A program made the translations under genes and the position numbers. The notes under the pieces are model-generated. The model had not been told where the DNA came from. It saw only the letters and a list, made by a program, of their open reading frames with translations, and did not search any database. Shown here in pieces: positions 1 through 8,447 of a stretch of DNA of 59,359 bases (its first letter is position 1; each line of letters starts with the position of its first letter). Source of the stretch: Bacteroidales bacterium (GTDB lineage: Bacteria; Bacteroidota; Bacteroidia; Bacteroidales; WRLA01); assembly GCA_009777825.1 (NCBI GenBank), contig WRLA01000011.1, positions 1 to 59,359 of the forward strand. The letters are read 5' to 3'.

Positions 1-55
1 GAGAGGGGGGGTAGAAGGGCGGCGGCGCCGCCGCCGCCCTTCTACCCCCCCTCTC
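1..55. repeat. Perfect 55-bp palindrome at window edge
   Basis: Bases 1-27 are the exact reverse complement of bases 29-55, with one central C at 28. The arms have a G-run, then GTAGAAGGG, then a GGC triplet run. It may extend to the left of the window. No T-run follows on the plus strand, so it is not a standard terminator for that direction. Bases 56-258 hold a dispersed repeat (74-100) and the nifJ promoter; I see no gene there. Confidence 0.8.
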
Positions 56-73
56 TCTCCCAAAGCGAACATT

Positions 74-100
74 GTCATTCCGAGCGAAGCGAGGAATCTC
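74..100. repeat. Short dispersed repeat (GAGCGAAGCGAGGAATCTC type)
   Basis: The stretch containing GAGCGAAGCGAGGAATCTC is a near-match, in reverse orientation, to 36295-36320. Sequences of this kind are widely scattered in Bacteroidetes and related genomes. When translated they give false N-termini such as VISSEARNL, which is seen at the other copy. Confidence 0.6.
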
Positions 101-194
101 ACCCTCAAAGCGCCGTCATTCATTTCGTCTTTCTCCCTATGCAATTTGCCATACACCCTTTTTTTCCCCCTTTTCCCATTCTCAAATATTTTTC

Positions 195-202
195 TACCTT
201 TG
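195..202 (+). promoter_or_regulatory. Bacteroidetes-type -7 promoter element for nifJ
   Basis: TACCTTTG followed by C matches the TAnnTTTG element of the Bacteroidetes primary sigma factor. It lies 56 bp before the nifJ start, giving a leader of about 50 nt. Confidence 0.65.
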
Positions 203-258
203 CACTATCATTTGAACTTTTAGTAAATCATTGATTATAAATATAATATTTTTGGATT

Positions 259-3200
259 ATGGATAAAAAAAAGAATTTCTTAGTATGTGATGGCAACGAA
301 GCTGCGTCACACATGGCGTATATGTTTAGCGAAGTAGCCGCCATCTATCCCATCACCCCCTCGTCGAACATGGCTGAAAACGTGGACGAATGGGCGGCAA
401 AAGGTCGTAAAAACCTCTTCGGAGAGACGGTGAAAGTCGTTGAGATGCAATCGGAGGCGGGCGCTGCGGGAGCGGTACACGGCTCGCTGCAAGCCGGCGC
501 GCTGACCACCACTTTCACAGCATCACAAGGACTGCTGTTGATGATTCCCAACATGTACAAAATGGCGGGCGAGTTGTTGCCTGCCGTATTTCACGTAAGT
601 GCGCGCACCATAGCAACACAGGCGCTCTCCATCTTCGGCGACCATTCCGACATCTATGCCACCCGTCAGACGGGATTTGCCTTCTTAGCTTCCGGCTCCG
701 TGCAGGAGGTGATGGACTTGGCAGGCGTAGCACACCTCTCCGCGCTGAAAGGACGCATTCCGTTCTGTCACTTCTTCGACGGCTTCCGCACGTCGCACGA
801 AATTCAAAAGATAGAAGCCTTCACCAACGAAGACATCCTGCCGCTACTCGACCAAAAAGCGCTGCAGGCGTTCCGTGAAGACGCCCTCAACCCCGAACAT
901 CCCGTAACACGCGGAATGGCGCAAAACCCCGACGTCTTCTTCCAGGCACGCGAAGCTGCCAACAAATTCTACGACGCCATCCCCGACATCGTCAACGACT
1001 ACATGCAACAAATCAGCAAGTTGACCGGTCGCCAATACAAACCGTTCACCTACTACGGAGCCGCCGATGCCGAAAACATCGTCATCGCCATGGGGTCGAT
1101 CACCGAAACCTTAAAAGACACTGTTGACCATCTGATAGCAAAAGGTGAAAAAATCGGCGTCCTGACCGTACATCTCTACCGTCCCTTCTCCGCAAAATAC
1201 TTCTTCGACGTATTGCCGAAGTCGGTGAAGAAAATCACCGTCCTCGACCGCACCAAAGAACCCGGCGCCAACGGCGACCCGCTCTATTTGGACATCGTTG
1301 AACTGTTTAACGGTAAAAAGAACGCCCCGGTCATCGTCGGCGGACGTTACGGACTCTCGTCAAAAGACACCACGCCGGCGCACATGGTCGCCGTTTTCGA
1401 CAACATGAAAACTGCCGAACCGAAAAACCAATTTACCGTCAGCATCGTGGACGACGTAACCTTCAAGTCGTTACCGCTACTGCCGGAAATCAGCATCTTG
1501 CCCAAAGGCACCTTCGAAGCCAAGTTTTTCGGCGTAGGAGCCGACGGAACCGTCGGAGCCAACAAAAACTCCATCAAAATCATCGGCGACAACACCGACA
1601 AATACAGCCAAGCCTATTTTGCCTACGACAGCAAGAAATCGGGCGGCTTCACCTGCTCGCACCTCCGTTTTGGCGACAGTCCGATCCGTGCGCCTTATTT
1701 GGTCAACATGCCCGACTTCGTAGCCTGCCATGTTCCGGCTTATCTGAATAAATACCATCTTATTAAAGGACTGAAAAAGGGCGGATCGTTCCTGCTCAAC
1801 TCCATCTGGTCGGAAGAAGAGACCAAAAACCAACTGCCCGACCACGTAAAACAATATTTGGCAGCCAACGATATTAAAATGTATATCATCAATGCCACCG
1901 GCATCGCCGAAGAACTCGGTTTGGGCAACCGTACTAATACCATTTTACAGTCGGCATTTTTCAAAATTTCCAACGTCATCCCCTACGATACCGCTGTGAA
2001 AGAGATGAAAAAAGCCGTCGTTAAGAGTTACGGCAGCAAAGGAAAAAACATTTTGGACATGAACCATGCCGCCATCGACCGCGGAGGCGAAGTGAAACAA
2101 ATCGCCATCCCGACAGAGTGGAAAGACATTAAAGTAGAGAAAATCCGTTTTATCGCCAATCCCGACGCTCCGGCATTTATCACCGATGTGGTGGACGTCA
2201 TCAACGCGCAACAAGGCGACGAACTCCCGGTAAGCACTTTCGTCGGACGTGAAGACGGAACGTGGATTCCCGGAACGTCGCAGTTCGAAAAACGCGGCAT
2301 CGCCACCCATACCCCCTGCTGGATTGCCGAAAACTGCATACAGTGTAATCAGTGCGCTTATGTTTGTCCTCACGCTGTCATTCGTCCGTTCTTGTTGGAT
2401 GAAAAAGAGTTGGCAAACGCTCCGAAAGGAATTAAGACGCTGAAAGCCAACGGCAGAGAGTTGGAAGGATTGCAATTCCGGATTCAGGTTGATCCTTTGG
2501 ATTGCACCGGATGCGGCAACTGCGCCGACGTCTGCCCCGCAAAGACAAAAGCATTAGAAATGAAATACTTGGAAAGCCAAATGGGCGAACAAGTCAACTG
2601 GGACTATATGACGCAGAACGTCAGTTATAAATCGCACTTGGTAGGACGCGACAAGAACGTGAAAAACAGTCAGTTCGCTCAACCGTTCTTTGAGTTTTCC
2701 GGCGCCTGTGCCGGTTGCGGTGAAACACCTTACATCAAGTTAATCACCCAACTCTTCGGCGAAAGAATGATGATAGCCAATGCCACCGGATGCTCTTCCA
2801 TCTACGGAGGCTCTTGTCCTTCAACGCCTTATACGGCGAATAAAGAGGGCAAAGGTCCAATCTGGGCAAATTCGCTCTTTGAAGACAACGCCGAATATGG
2901 CTTGGGAATGGCGCTCGGCGTAGGACAAATGCGCAACCGCTTAGAAAAAATCATGACTGAAGCGCAATCGTGCGACAAATGCGGCGACGAACTCAAAGGC
3001 TTGTTCAGAGAGTGGATCGCCAACAAAAACGACGGCGCCAAAACACAGGAACTGACCGACAAAATCGTCCCGATGATCGAAAAATGCACCTGCACCTACT
3101 GCCAACAGATATATGACCTTCGTCAATATTTGGTGAAAAAGTCGCAGTGGATCTTCGGAGGCGATGGCTGGGCTTACGACATCGGATACGGCGGATTAGA

Positions 3201-3798
3201 CCACGTGCTGGCTACCGGCGAAGACGTCAATATCTTGGTCATGGACACCGAAGTCTATTCCAACACCGGCGGACAAGCGTCGAAAGCAACGCCCGTCGGC
3301 GCCATCGCCAAATTCGCCGCCGCCGGCAAACGCATCCGCAAAAAAGACCTCGGCGCTATGGCGATGACCTACGGCTATGTCTATGTGGCACAAGTGGGCA
3401 TGGGCGCCAACCAGGCGCAATACCTGAAAGCCATCCGCGAAGCGGAAGCCTATCCGGGACCGTCGCTCATCATCGCATACGCGCCTTGCATCAGCCACGG
3501 ACTGAAAGCCGGCATGGGCAAAACCCAAGACGAAACCAAACGCGCCGTAGAGTGCGGTTACTGGCAACTCTACCGCTACAACCCGCTCTTAGCCGAAGAA
3601 GGAAAAAATCCATTCGAACTCGACAGCAAAGAACCCGATTGGAGCAAATTCCCCGAATTTATAGACGGCGAAGTCCGCTATAACTCCCTGAAAACGCTCT
3701 TCCCCAAAGAAGCCCAAGAACTCTTCCAAGCCGCACAGGAAAACGCCCAATGGCGCTACAAACAGTATGTGCGGATGCGGGATGTGAACTGGGGTTGA
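259..3798 (+). CDS. nifJ: Pyruvate:ferredoxin (flavodoxin) oxidoreductase
   Basis: Oxidises pyruvate to acetyl-CoA and CO2 with reduction of ferredoxin, a central step of anaerobic fermentation in the cytoplasm. The 1179 residues match the usual single-chain homodimeric PFOR. In order: the pyrimidine-binding domain with YPITPSS near residue 31, the gamma-type domain, and two [4Fe-4S] ferredoxin motifs starting at C693 (CIQCNQC) and C749 (CTGCGNC). The C-terminal TPP domain begins with CAGCGE at about 817 and has GDGWAYDIGYGG from 969 and NTGGQASKATP after it. The start fits the promoter spacing. It is transcribed alone; a bidirectional hairpin terminator lies 170 bp downstream. Frame and motifs are intact, so assignment is secure. 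Confidence 0.97.
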   Translation: MDKKKNFLVCDGNEAASHMAYMFSEVAAIYPITPSSNMAENVDEWAAKGRKNLFGETVKVVEMQSEAGAAGAVHGSLQAGALTTTFTASQGLLLMIPNMYKMAGELLPAVFHVSARTIATQALSIFGDHSDIYATRQTGFAFLASGSVQEVMDLAGVAHLSALKGRIPFCHFFDGFRTSHEIQKIEAFTNEDILPLLDQKALQAFREDALNPEHPVTRGMAQNPDVFFQAREAANKFYDAIPDIVNDYMQQISKLTGRQYKPFTYYGAADAENIVIAMGSITETLKDTVDHLIAKGEKIGVLTVHLYRPFSAKYFFDVLPKSVKKITVLDRTKEPGANGDPLYLDIVELFNGKKNAPVIVGGRYGLSSKDTTPAHMVAVFDNMKTAEPKNQFTVSIVDDVTFKSLPLLPEISILPKGTFEAKFFGVGADGTVGANKNSIKIIGDNTDKYSQAYFAYDSKKSGGFTCSHLRFGDSPIRAPYLVNMPDFVACHVPAYLNKYHLIKGLKKGGSFLLNSIWSEEETKNQLPDHVKQYLAANDIKMYIINATGIAEELGLGNRTNTILQSAFFKISNVIPYDTAVKEMKKAVVKSYGSKGKNILDMNHAAIDRGGEVKQIAIPTEWKDIKVEKIRFIANPDAPAFITDVVDVINAQQGDELPVSTFVGREDGTWIPGTSQFEKRGIATHTPCWIAENCIQCNQCAYVCPHAVIRPFLLDEKELANAPKGIKTLKANGRELEGLQFRIQVDPLDCTGCGNCADVCPAKTKALEMKYLESQMGEQVNWDYMTQNVSYKSHLVGRDKNVKNSQFAQPFFEFSGACAGCGETPYIKLITQLFGERMMIANATGCSSIYGGSCPSTPYTANKEGKGPIWANSLFEDNAEYGLGMALGVGQMRNRLEKIMTEAQSCDKCGDELKGLFREWIANKNDGAKTQELTDKIVPMIEKCTCTYCQQIYDLRQYLVKKSQWIFGGDGWAYDIGYGGLDHVLATGEDVNILVMDTEVYSNTGGQASKATPVGAIAKFAAAGKRIRKKDLGAMAMTYGYVYVAQVGMGANQAQYLKAIREAEAYPGPSLIIAYAPCISHGLKAGMGKTQDETKRAVECGYWQLYRYNPLLAEEGKNPFELDSKEPDWSKFPEFIDGEVRYNSLKTLFPKEAQELFQAAQENAQWRYKQYVRMRDVNWG

Positions 3799-3963
3799 TA
3801 AAGTGGGATAAACGCCTGCGGCGGTAGGAATTTAGCACGCAGATGACACCGATAACACGGATTTTTCACTGATAATTTTGGTGAAAGTCCGTGTTATAGG
3901 ATGCTGAAACAAGTTCAGCATGACGCAGGATGGGGGCGTTGCATTTCATTTTTCAAAGTTCAC
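3799..3963. repeat. Intergenic dispersed repeats with hairpins
   Basis: After the nifJ stop there is no gene. A GCACGCAGATGACACCGAT-type repeat (3835-3860) forms a hairpin with the later copy of TCCGTGTTAT near 3890. It is followed by ATGCTGAA/TTCAGCAT (3901-3921), a second small inverted repeat. Related words recur in reverse orientation at 7761-7810. Confidence 0.5.
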
Positions 3964-3999
3964 AAAAAAATCCGGCAGAAACCTGCCGGATGGTTTTTT
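3964..3999. terminator. Bidirectional rho-independent terminator
   Basis: An 8-bp stem, TCCGGCAG/CTGCCGGA (3971-3978, 3983-3990) with AAAC loop, is followed by TGGTTTTTT on the plus strand and by seven T residues on the minus strand. It can end both nifJ (plus) and the T9SS remnant (minus). Confidence 0.8.
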
Positions 4000-4046
4000 A
4001 ATTGCCGGATGGGAAATTACCTTTCCACATCTATCGGAACGCGGAG

Positions 4047-5195
4047 TTACTGCTTCACAACTTTCCGCACTACCGTCCCTGTTTCCGTCGTTATCCGTAC
4101 AAAATAGATGCCCGATGGCAAATGCGAGAGGTCAATGGATAGGGGATGTGGGATATGCGATGTGAGACGTGAGACATTTCTGCCGAAAACATCAAAAACA
4201 TCAACACTCTCCACTCTCAACGCTCCACTCTCCACTCTCAACTCCCCTGTGGTGGGATTGGGAGTAACCGAGATTCTGTCGAGCAACTCACTATTATTAA
4301 TAGGTAGAGGAGTGGTGACGGTCGGCTCTTCGGTTTGATCTTTCGGGTCGGTGGGTATCGGATTTTCGTCTTCGAGGCAGATGTCGTACAAGACGCATAG
4401 GATATTTTTCGCAAATACCGTGCCGCGTCCGGTGTTGGTTTCGACGTAGTTGACTAAATACTCTATCTCGTTGTCGGACAGTGAATAGATGGTGTTTTCC
4501 TCTGCTTCCAACCGTTGCAGCCAGTTGATATAGGTCGCCATGCCTTGCAATTCGAGGATTTGCTCTTCGGAAATCTCAAATTGGTGATACATCGTTGCTA
4601 ATGTTGCCAATGCTTCTTCATAGCGGCTTTCAGCAAGGTAGGTTTCGACGATGGAGAGGTGGTCGGTGTAGTTGCCGCGATATGAAAACAGGTAGCGAAG
4701 ATTTTCTCCTTTTTCGCCATCATTCATGGCTGCAACCACAATCGAGTTGAAATAATTGTCTTTCAGCGCACTGTAGTATGAGACCTCGCCTAATATAATA
4801 TGGTATTCTTCGCTTCCGACTTCGGTGGCAAGAAGTTTGGTAAGCCAGGATTCATATTCCATATTCCATTCGTCATATTGGGCTAAGGCGTTGTTGAAAC
4901 CTCTGCCGCCTCTGCCCGAACATTCGGAGGAGATGCTTACCGGAGATTTGATTACCTGTCCGGTAACATAAAACGGATCTTCTTCCGGCGCCAAAGCGTT
5001 ATAGTAGTAATAGATTCTATAGTTTGAATTATTGGCGATATTTACACTTGGGGGCTGATTTTGAATGAATCGGTTCCCTGCCGGTTGCAGCGCCCCTCCC
5101 TGATACATTCTTATGGAATGGTCTTGTATAGATGAATTACCCACACCTATAATAATGCTTCCGAAAGAGCTGTACGAACGTTCAAAGTTAAACAA
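4047..5195 (-). pseudogene. C-terminal fragment of a T9SS-exported beta-helix-like protein
   Basis: The 382-codon frame lacks a signal peptide and opens with a TTG, so it is not a complete gene. Its first 19 or so codons (5136-5195) are antisense to an IS66-type transposase remnant; true homology probably begins near residue 20 with IQDHSIRMYQGG, which resembles repeat-type (right-handed beta-helix) secreted proteins of Bacteroidales. The C-terminal 75 residues are a type IX secretion sorting domain: SVTPNPTTGEL, DVFGRNV, LPSGIYFVRI and a basic end. That domain holds a low-complexity insert, LRVESGALRVES, encoded by a direct DNA repeat (about 4207-4242). I infer that transposon insertion or deletion removed the N-terminal part. 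Confidence 0.75.
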
Positions 5196-5333
5196 AAAAT
5201 ATCAGGGCTGTTCCGCTCTGATGAAGGAGCTAAGGCTTTTGCCGTCATCCGGTCTGTTATTGATACAACCATCAAAAATACCAAAAATGTGATGGAAACA
5301 TTGGCGATCATTCCTTTTGTTAGGACTGAATAG
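5136..5333 (+). pseudogene. IS66-family transposase C-terminal remnant
   Basis: On the plus strand an open frame ending in TAG at 5331-5333 reads NNASERAVRTFKVKQKISG, then LFRSDEGAKAFAVIRSVID. This matches the C-terminal part of IS66-family transposases as I know it (N-N-x-A-E-R, then K-x-K-x-S-G-x-F-R-S). A TGA at 5133 interrupts the frame upstream, so only about 65 codons remain. It is wedged between two minus-strand T9SS genes and overlaps the broken 5' end of one of them. No terminal inverted repeats could be identified. Confidence 0.7.
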
Positions 5334-7397
5334 TTACCTTATAATTATTTTAAAGGTTAAACTTTTAATTTGATTAACTACTACATACAATCCTTTGGGC
5401 AAGTAAGAGAGATTTAATATTACATGATCGTTTTCAGGCAAAATAAATTTCACATTTTTTCCTAATAAGTCATACATTATAAATGAAATTCCCTTTGCAT
5501 TAACAATATGCAACATATTGTTTCCATCATTAAAGACATGAACCACATTATTCTGAAAATCATCTATTGAAACTGTAATTTGTTCTGTTACACAGTTTGA
5601 AGTCTCTGATATGCAGCCATTTGTATAATATGCAATCACACAATATTCGTAAATCCCATCGGGCAGGTTTTCGTCAACATAGGTGGTAACGGTTAATAAT
5701 TCTTCGTTTAATGGTTGTTCGTTGCGAAAAACACGATACCCCTCTATCTGCAAATCGCTTTCCGGTTTGCTCCATGTAAGCAAAACGCAATCAGGATTGC
5801 AGGTTTCGGCAGTTAAATCATTGACGGCTTCGCAACTTTCTTCGACATTTATCATTTCTGTTACGCAGTTTGAAGTCTCTGATATGCAGCCATTCGTATA
5901 ATATGCGATAACACAATATTCGTAAATTCCATCGGGCAGGTTGTCGTCAATATAGTTAGTAACGGTTAATAAATCTTCGTTTAATGGTTGCTCGTTGCGA
6001 AAAACACGATATCCTTCTATCTGCAAATCGCTTTCCGGTTTGCTCCATGTAAGCAAAACACAATCGGGATTGCAGGTTTCGGCAGTTAAATCATTGACGG
6101 CTTCGCAATCCGTAGCCGCAACCCAGCAATATTGGGGTTCTTCGTTTACAAAAATCAATTCACCTGCTTCGTAACAATCTTTTAGTTGGTGCACTTCTGT
6201 TAGTTGCTGCGTAACCTGATACGTAATACCTCTCATGCTGCCGATCCCTTCCACCCAAATATCATATTGATCAGAGGGCCACTGATGATCCAATTGCAGC
6301 CATTTTCTCTTCACGCCGTCATATTCGATGATTTTTTCTCCGGTGAAAAAATATTTATGGAGATCCAAATCTTCTTCGGTCAATTCGCAAGGATTATCGA
6401 GGTTAAAAAGCGAAAACGGATATAGCGGATCTATATAGGAAATATTATAACCGGGCTGACGATTGAAATCATACATCTCATACTCTTTATCGCAACTTTC
6501 TACATAAAAATACATTCTTCTATCTTTTTCTCTTACATAAGTTATCACTTCCCATTCCGGATTCGGAGTGTCGGTGAGCAACTCATAATATTCAATTCCA
6601 TGAAAAGTTGTAATATCGCCTATCTTTATCGTTTGAATACCGGCGAAGCAATGACACCCTATTCCTTCACCTTCGGGACAAGGATAGCCGTATTCAATAT
6701 GCCATACTTTATCCGGTGCGAGGGTTCGGGGAAAAAGGTCTTCTATATTGTCGTAATAGCATTTCTCATATTCGGTGTTTTTGTAAATTAATTCTTCATC
6801 TTGGAAAAAACACAGAAAAGTTCTAACAACGCCGGCTAAAAAATAAGTATAACATGGATACAAGATGCCCCTCATGCTGCCTATTCCTTCTATCCATGTG
6901 TCCACTATATAATCATGATAATCATCCAATACTAATTGAATGCACTTCTTCATCTCTCCATTAATTTCTACGTAATCAACAGCGTTAACATATAGCAGAA
7001 TTGGTGGCGATGGAACCCCCATAAATTTATAATAGTCCTCATATTCAAAACTCGTCCCTTCTTCCAACGAAAAATCATACATTAAACATTCTACATCTGA
7101 GTATATAGAAATAAAATATGTTTTTTGATTTTCTTCCCGCATTAATCCGCTATAATACGCGTACTGATGTAATTCGTCGTAGCAGGCATAAACTTGTTTA
7201 TAAGTTTTTCCATCTACAACTGATTCGCCATCAAAAAAAACATATTCTGTCTCCACATTACAGATGGTACCTTCATAACCAAAGCCATAACGTAACGTTG
7301 CCCATGAACTATTGGGATTGACGATGGTATTTTGCGCCCATGATAAAGAGACGATGCCAAATAAGGCAAAAACCGATAATAAACCTTTTCTTTTCAT
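5334..7397 (-). CDS. T9SS-exported protein with duplicated fibronectin-like domains
   Basis: A secreted protein of 687 residues of unknown function. The longest frame starts at 7430, but that codon overlaps the -7 promoter element, so ATG at 7397 is chosen; it gives a clean signal peptide, MKRKGLLSVFALFGIVSLSW. Residues 24-420 hold two similar domains, each ending in W(I/V)EGIGSMRGI. Residues 431-514 and 522-605 are two nearly identical fibronectin-like modules (AVNDLTAETCNPDCVLLTW), the DNA copies being at 5856-6108 and 5583-5835. The C-terminus from about 616 is a type IX sorting domain (LPKGLYVVV). The gene is AT-rich relative to the core genes. Its stop directly abuts the transposase remnant. 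Confidence 0.8.
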   Translation of the reverse strand: MKRKGLLSVFALFGIVSLSWAQNTIVNPNSSWATLRYGFGYEGTICNVETEYVFFDGESVVDGKTYKQVYACYDELHQYAYYSGLMREENQKTYFISIYSDVECLMYDFSLEEGTSFEYEDYYKFMGVPSPPILLYVNAVDYVEINGEMKKCIQLVLDDYHDYIVDTWIEGIGSMRGILYPCYTYFLAGVVRTFLCFFQDEELIYKNTEYEKCYYDNIEDLFPRTLAPDKVWHIEYGYPCPEGEGIGCHCFAGIQTIKIGDITTFHGIEYYELLTDTPNPEWEVITYVREKDRRMYFYVESCDKEYEMYDFNRQPGYNISYIDPLYPFSLFNLDNPCELTEEDLDLHKYFFTGEKIIEYDGVKRKWLQLDHQWPSDQYDIWVEGIGSMRGITYQVTQQLTEVHQLKDCYEAGELIFVNEEPQYCWVAATDCEAVNDLTAETCNPDCVLLTWSKPESDLQIEGYRVFRNEQPLNEDLLTVTNYIDDNLPDGIYEYCVIAYYTNGCISETSNCVTEMINVEESCEAVNDLTAETCNPDCVLLTWSKPESDLQIEGYRVFRNEQPLNEELLTVTTYVDENLPDGIYEYCVIAYYTNGCISETSNCVTEQITVSIDDFQNNVVHVFNDGNNMLHIVNAKGISFIMYDLLGKNVKFILPENDHVILNLSYLPKGLYVVVNQIKSLTFKIIIR
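5583..6108 (-). repeat. Tandem near-identical 253-bp repeats inside the T9SS gene
   Basis: 5583-5835 and 5856-6108 align at a fixed offset of 273 bp with only scattered substitutions. Each encodes one fibronectin-like module, which points to a recent duplication or gene conversion. Confidence 0.85.
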
Positions 7398-7416
7398 CTT
7401 TAAAAAAGATTTTTTG

Positions 7417-7424
7417 CAAAGGTA
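7417..7424 (-). promoter_or_regulatory. -7 promoter element, T9SS gene
   Basis: On the minus strand TACCTTTG followed by C lies 19 bp before ATG 7397. This excludes the longer frame beginning at 7430. Confidence 0.65.
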
Positions 7425-7430
7425 AAACAT

Positions 7431-7816
7431 TTTTCAATACAAACAGCAAACTTTTTATTTTTTTGCAAAAAAATTCACATTTGCGATAGAAATCATTATA
7501 AAATTTTGATTGTCAACATTTTATATTCAATAGAAAATATTAAAAACACTAAAAAAAGTCACTAATCATTGTCTCACCATTATTTATTTGCATTGTTTGG
7601 GTGAGATTAGTTTCTACACAGCCCTCTAACGACGGAAACGGGGGCGGTGGTGCGGAAGATGGTGAAACGATAATTGTCTGAACTGTGATTTGTTTGATTG
7701 ATGGGATGGGCATAATGAACATATTACGTTGATTATCAATCAACCTTAAAATCTGCGAAAATCGGTGTCATCTGTGTGTTTCGGCTGCGCTCAATAACAC
7801 ATCTGCGTGCTACCAT
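7431..7816. other. 386-bp region without a confident gene
   Basis: AT-rich at the left. A minus-strand 64-codon frame (7549-7743) has no recognisable domain; its sequence SLEGCVETNLTQTMQINNG faintly recalls the fibronectin linker of the neighbour and may be a decayed fragment. 7761-7810 contains dispersed repeat words (ATCGGTGTCATCTG, TCGGCTGCGCTCA, ATCTGCGTGC) shared with 3835-3860 and 10914-10933. Confidence 0.4.
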
Positions 7817-8437
7817 TTATTCGTCAGCCACGCACCGGACGCAGAAGCCGTAGGCTCTGTTGGAGACGCTGCTCGGGTTGACGGTGGTGCCGCCGAAGTT
7901 CATGCTGTAGGCGCTGGTTCCGCTGATGGTGCAACTCCAGTAACATCCGGTCGAGCCGACGCCGTAGAGTGTGCCGGCGTTGTAGTAGCGGCTGCCGGCG
8001 GCGGGGAGGAAGATGGGGTTTTTGGCGTTGAAGAAGCGACCGCTGACGCCATTCTTTTTGCCCCACGAACTGCTGGTGCTGTCTAAACTGCGCCACTCTT
8101 CTTCTGTCGGCACGCGCCATCCGGCGGGACAGGGGTTGGTCTCTTGTATCCAGGTCTCTCCCGGTTCTTCGCCGCCGTTCCATGTGTTGCCGCCGTAGGA
8201 GTTGACGCGCGGGGCGTTGTTGCTCCATCCGGCGTAGCGGTTCCATTGGTAAAACATGCCGGCGTCTTCGGGATTTGCCGTAAAGGTGCCGGGCATGTCC
8301 ACATTGCGCGTCGCCCAACGGATGCCGTTGATGACTATGCCCTCGTCGGTAGTGCCGGAATCCTGTCCGTGCACTGAAAATGCTATGCTCGTAAGGCAGA
8401 GCAATAGGCTGAGATTAATGTTAATCAGGTTTTTCAT
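7817..8437 (-). CDS. FISUMP-domain (Fibrobacter major paralogous) secreted protein
   Basis: Exported protein of unknown role, 206 residues. The longest frame runs into moxR, but ATG 8437 gives a signal peptide (MKNLININLSLLLCLTSIAF) and sits 10 bp after the moxR stop. The body matches the FISUMP family: INGIRWATRNVD at the start, MFYQWNR, NPCPAGWRVPTEEEWRSL in the middle, and YGFCVRCV at the end. No lipobox is visible, and no T9SS tail, so its final location is uncertain. Placement suggests cotranscription with moxR, but no functional link is known. Confidence 0.8.
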   Translation of the reverse strand: MKNLININLSLLLCLTSIAFSVHGQDSGTTDEGIVINGIRWATRNVDMPGTFTANPEDAGMFYQWNRYAGWSNNAPRVNSYGGNTWNGGEEPGETWIQETNPCPAGWRVPTEEEWRSLDSTSSSWGKKNGVSGRFFNAKNPIFLPAAGSRYYNAGTLYGVGSTGCYWSCTISGTSAYSMNFGGTTVNPSSVSNRAYGFCVRCVADE

Positions 8438-8447
8438 TGTAAAAAAA

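Noticed and set aside
3147..3683. 178-codon Arg-rich plus-strand ORF
   Set aside because: Shadow of nifJ in another frame; composition and lack of any motif.
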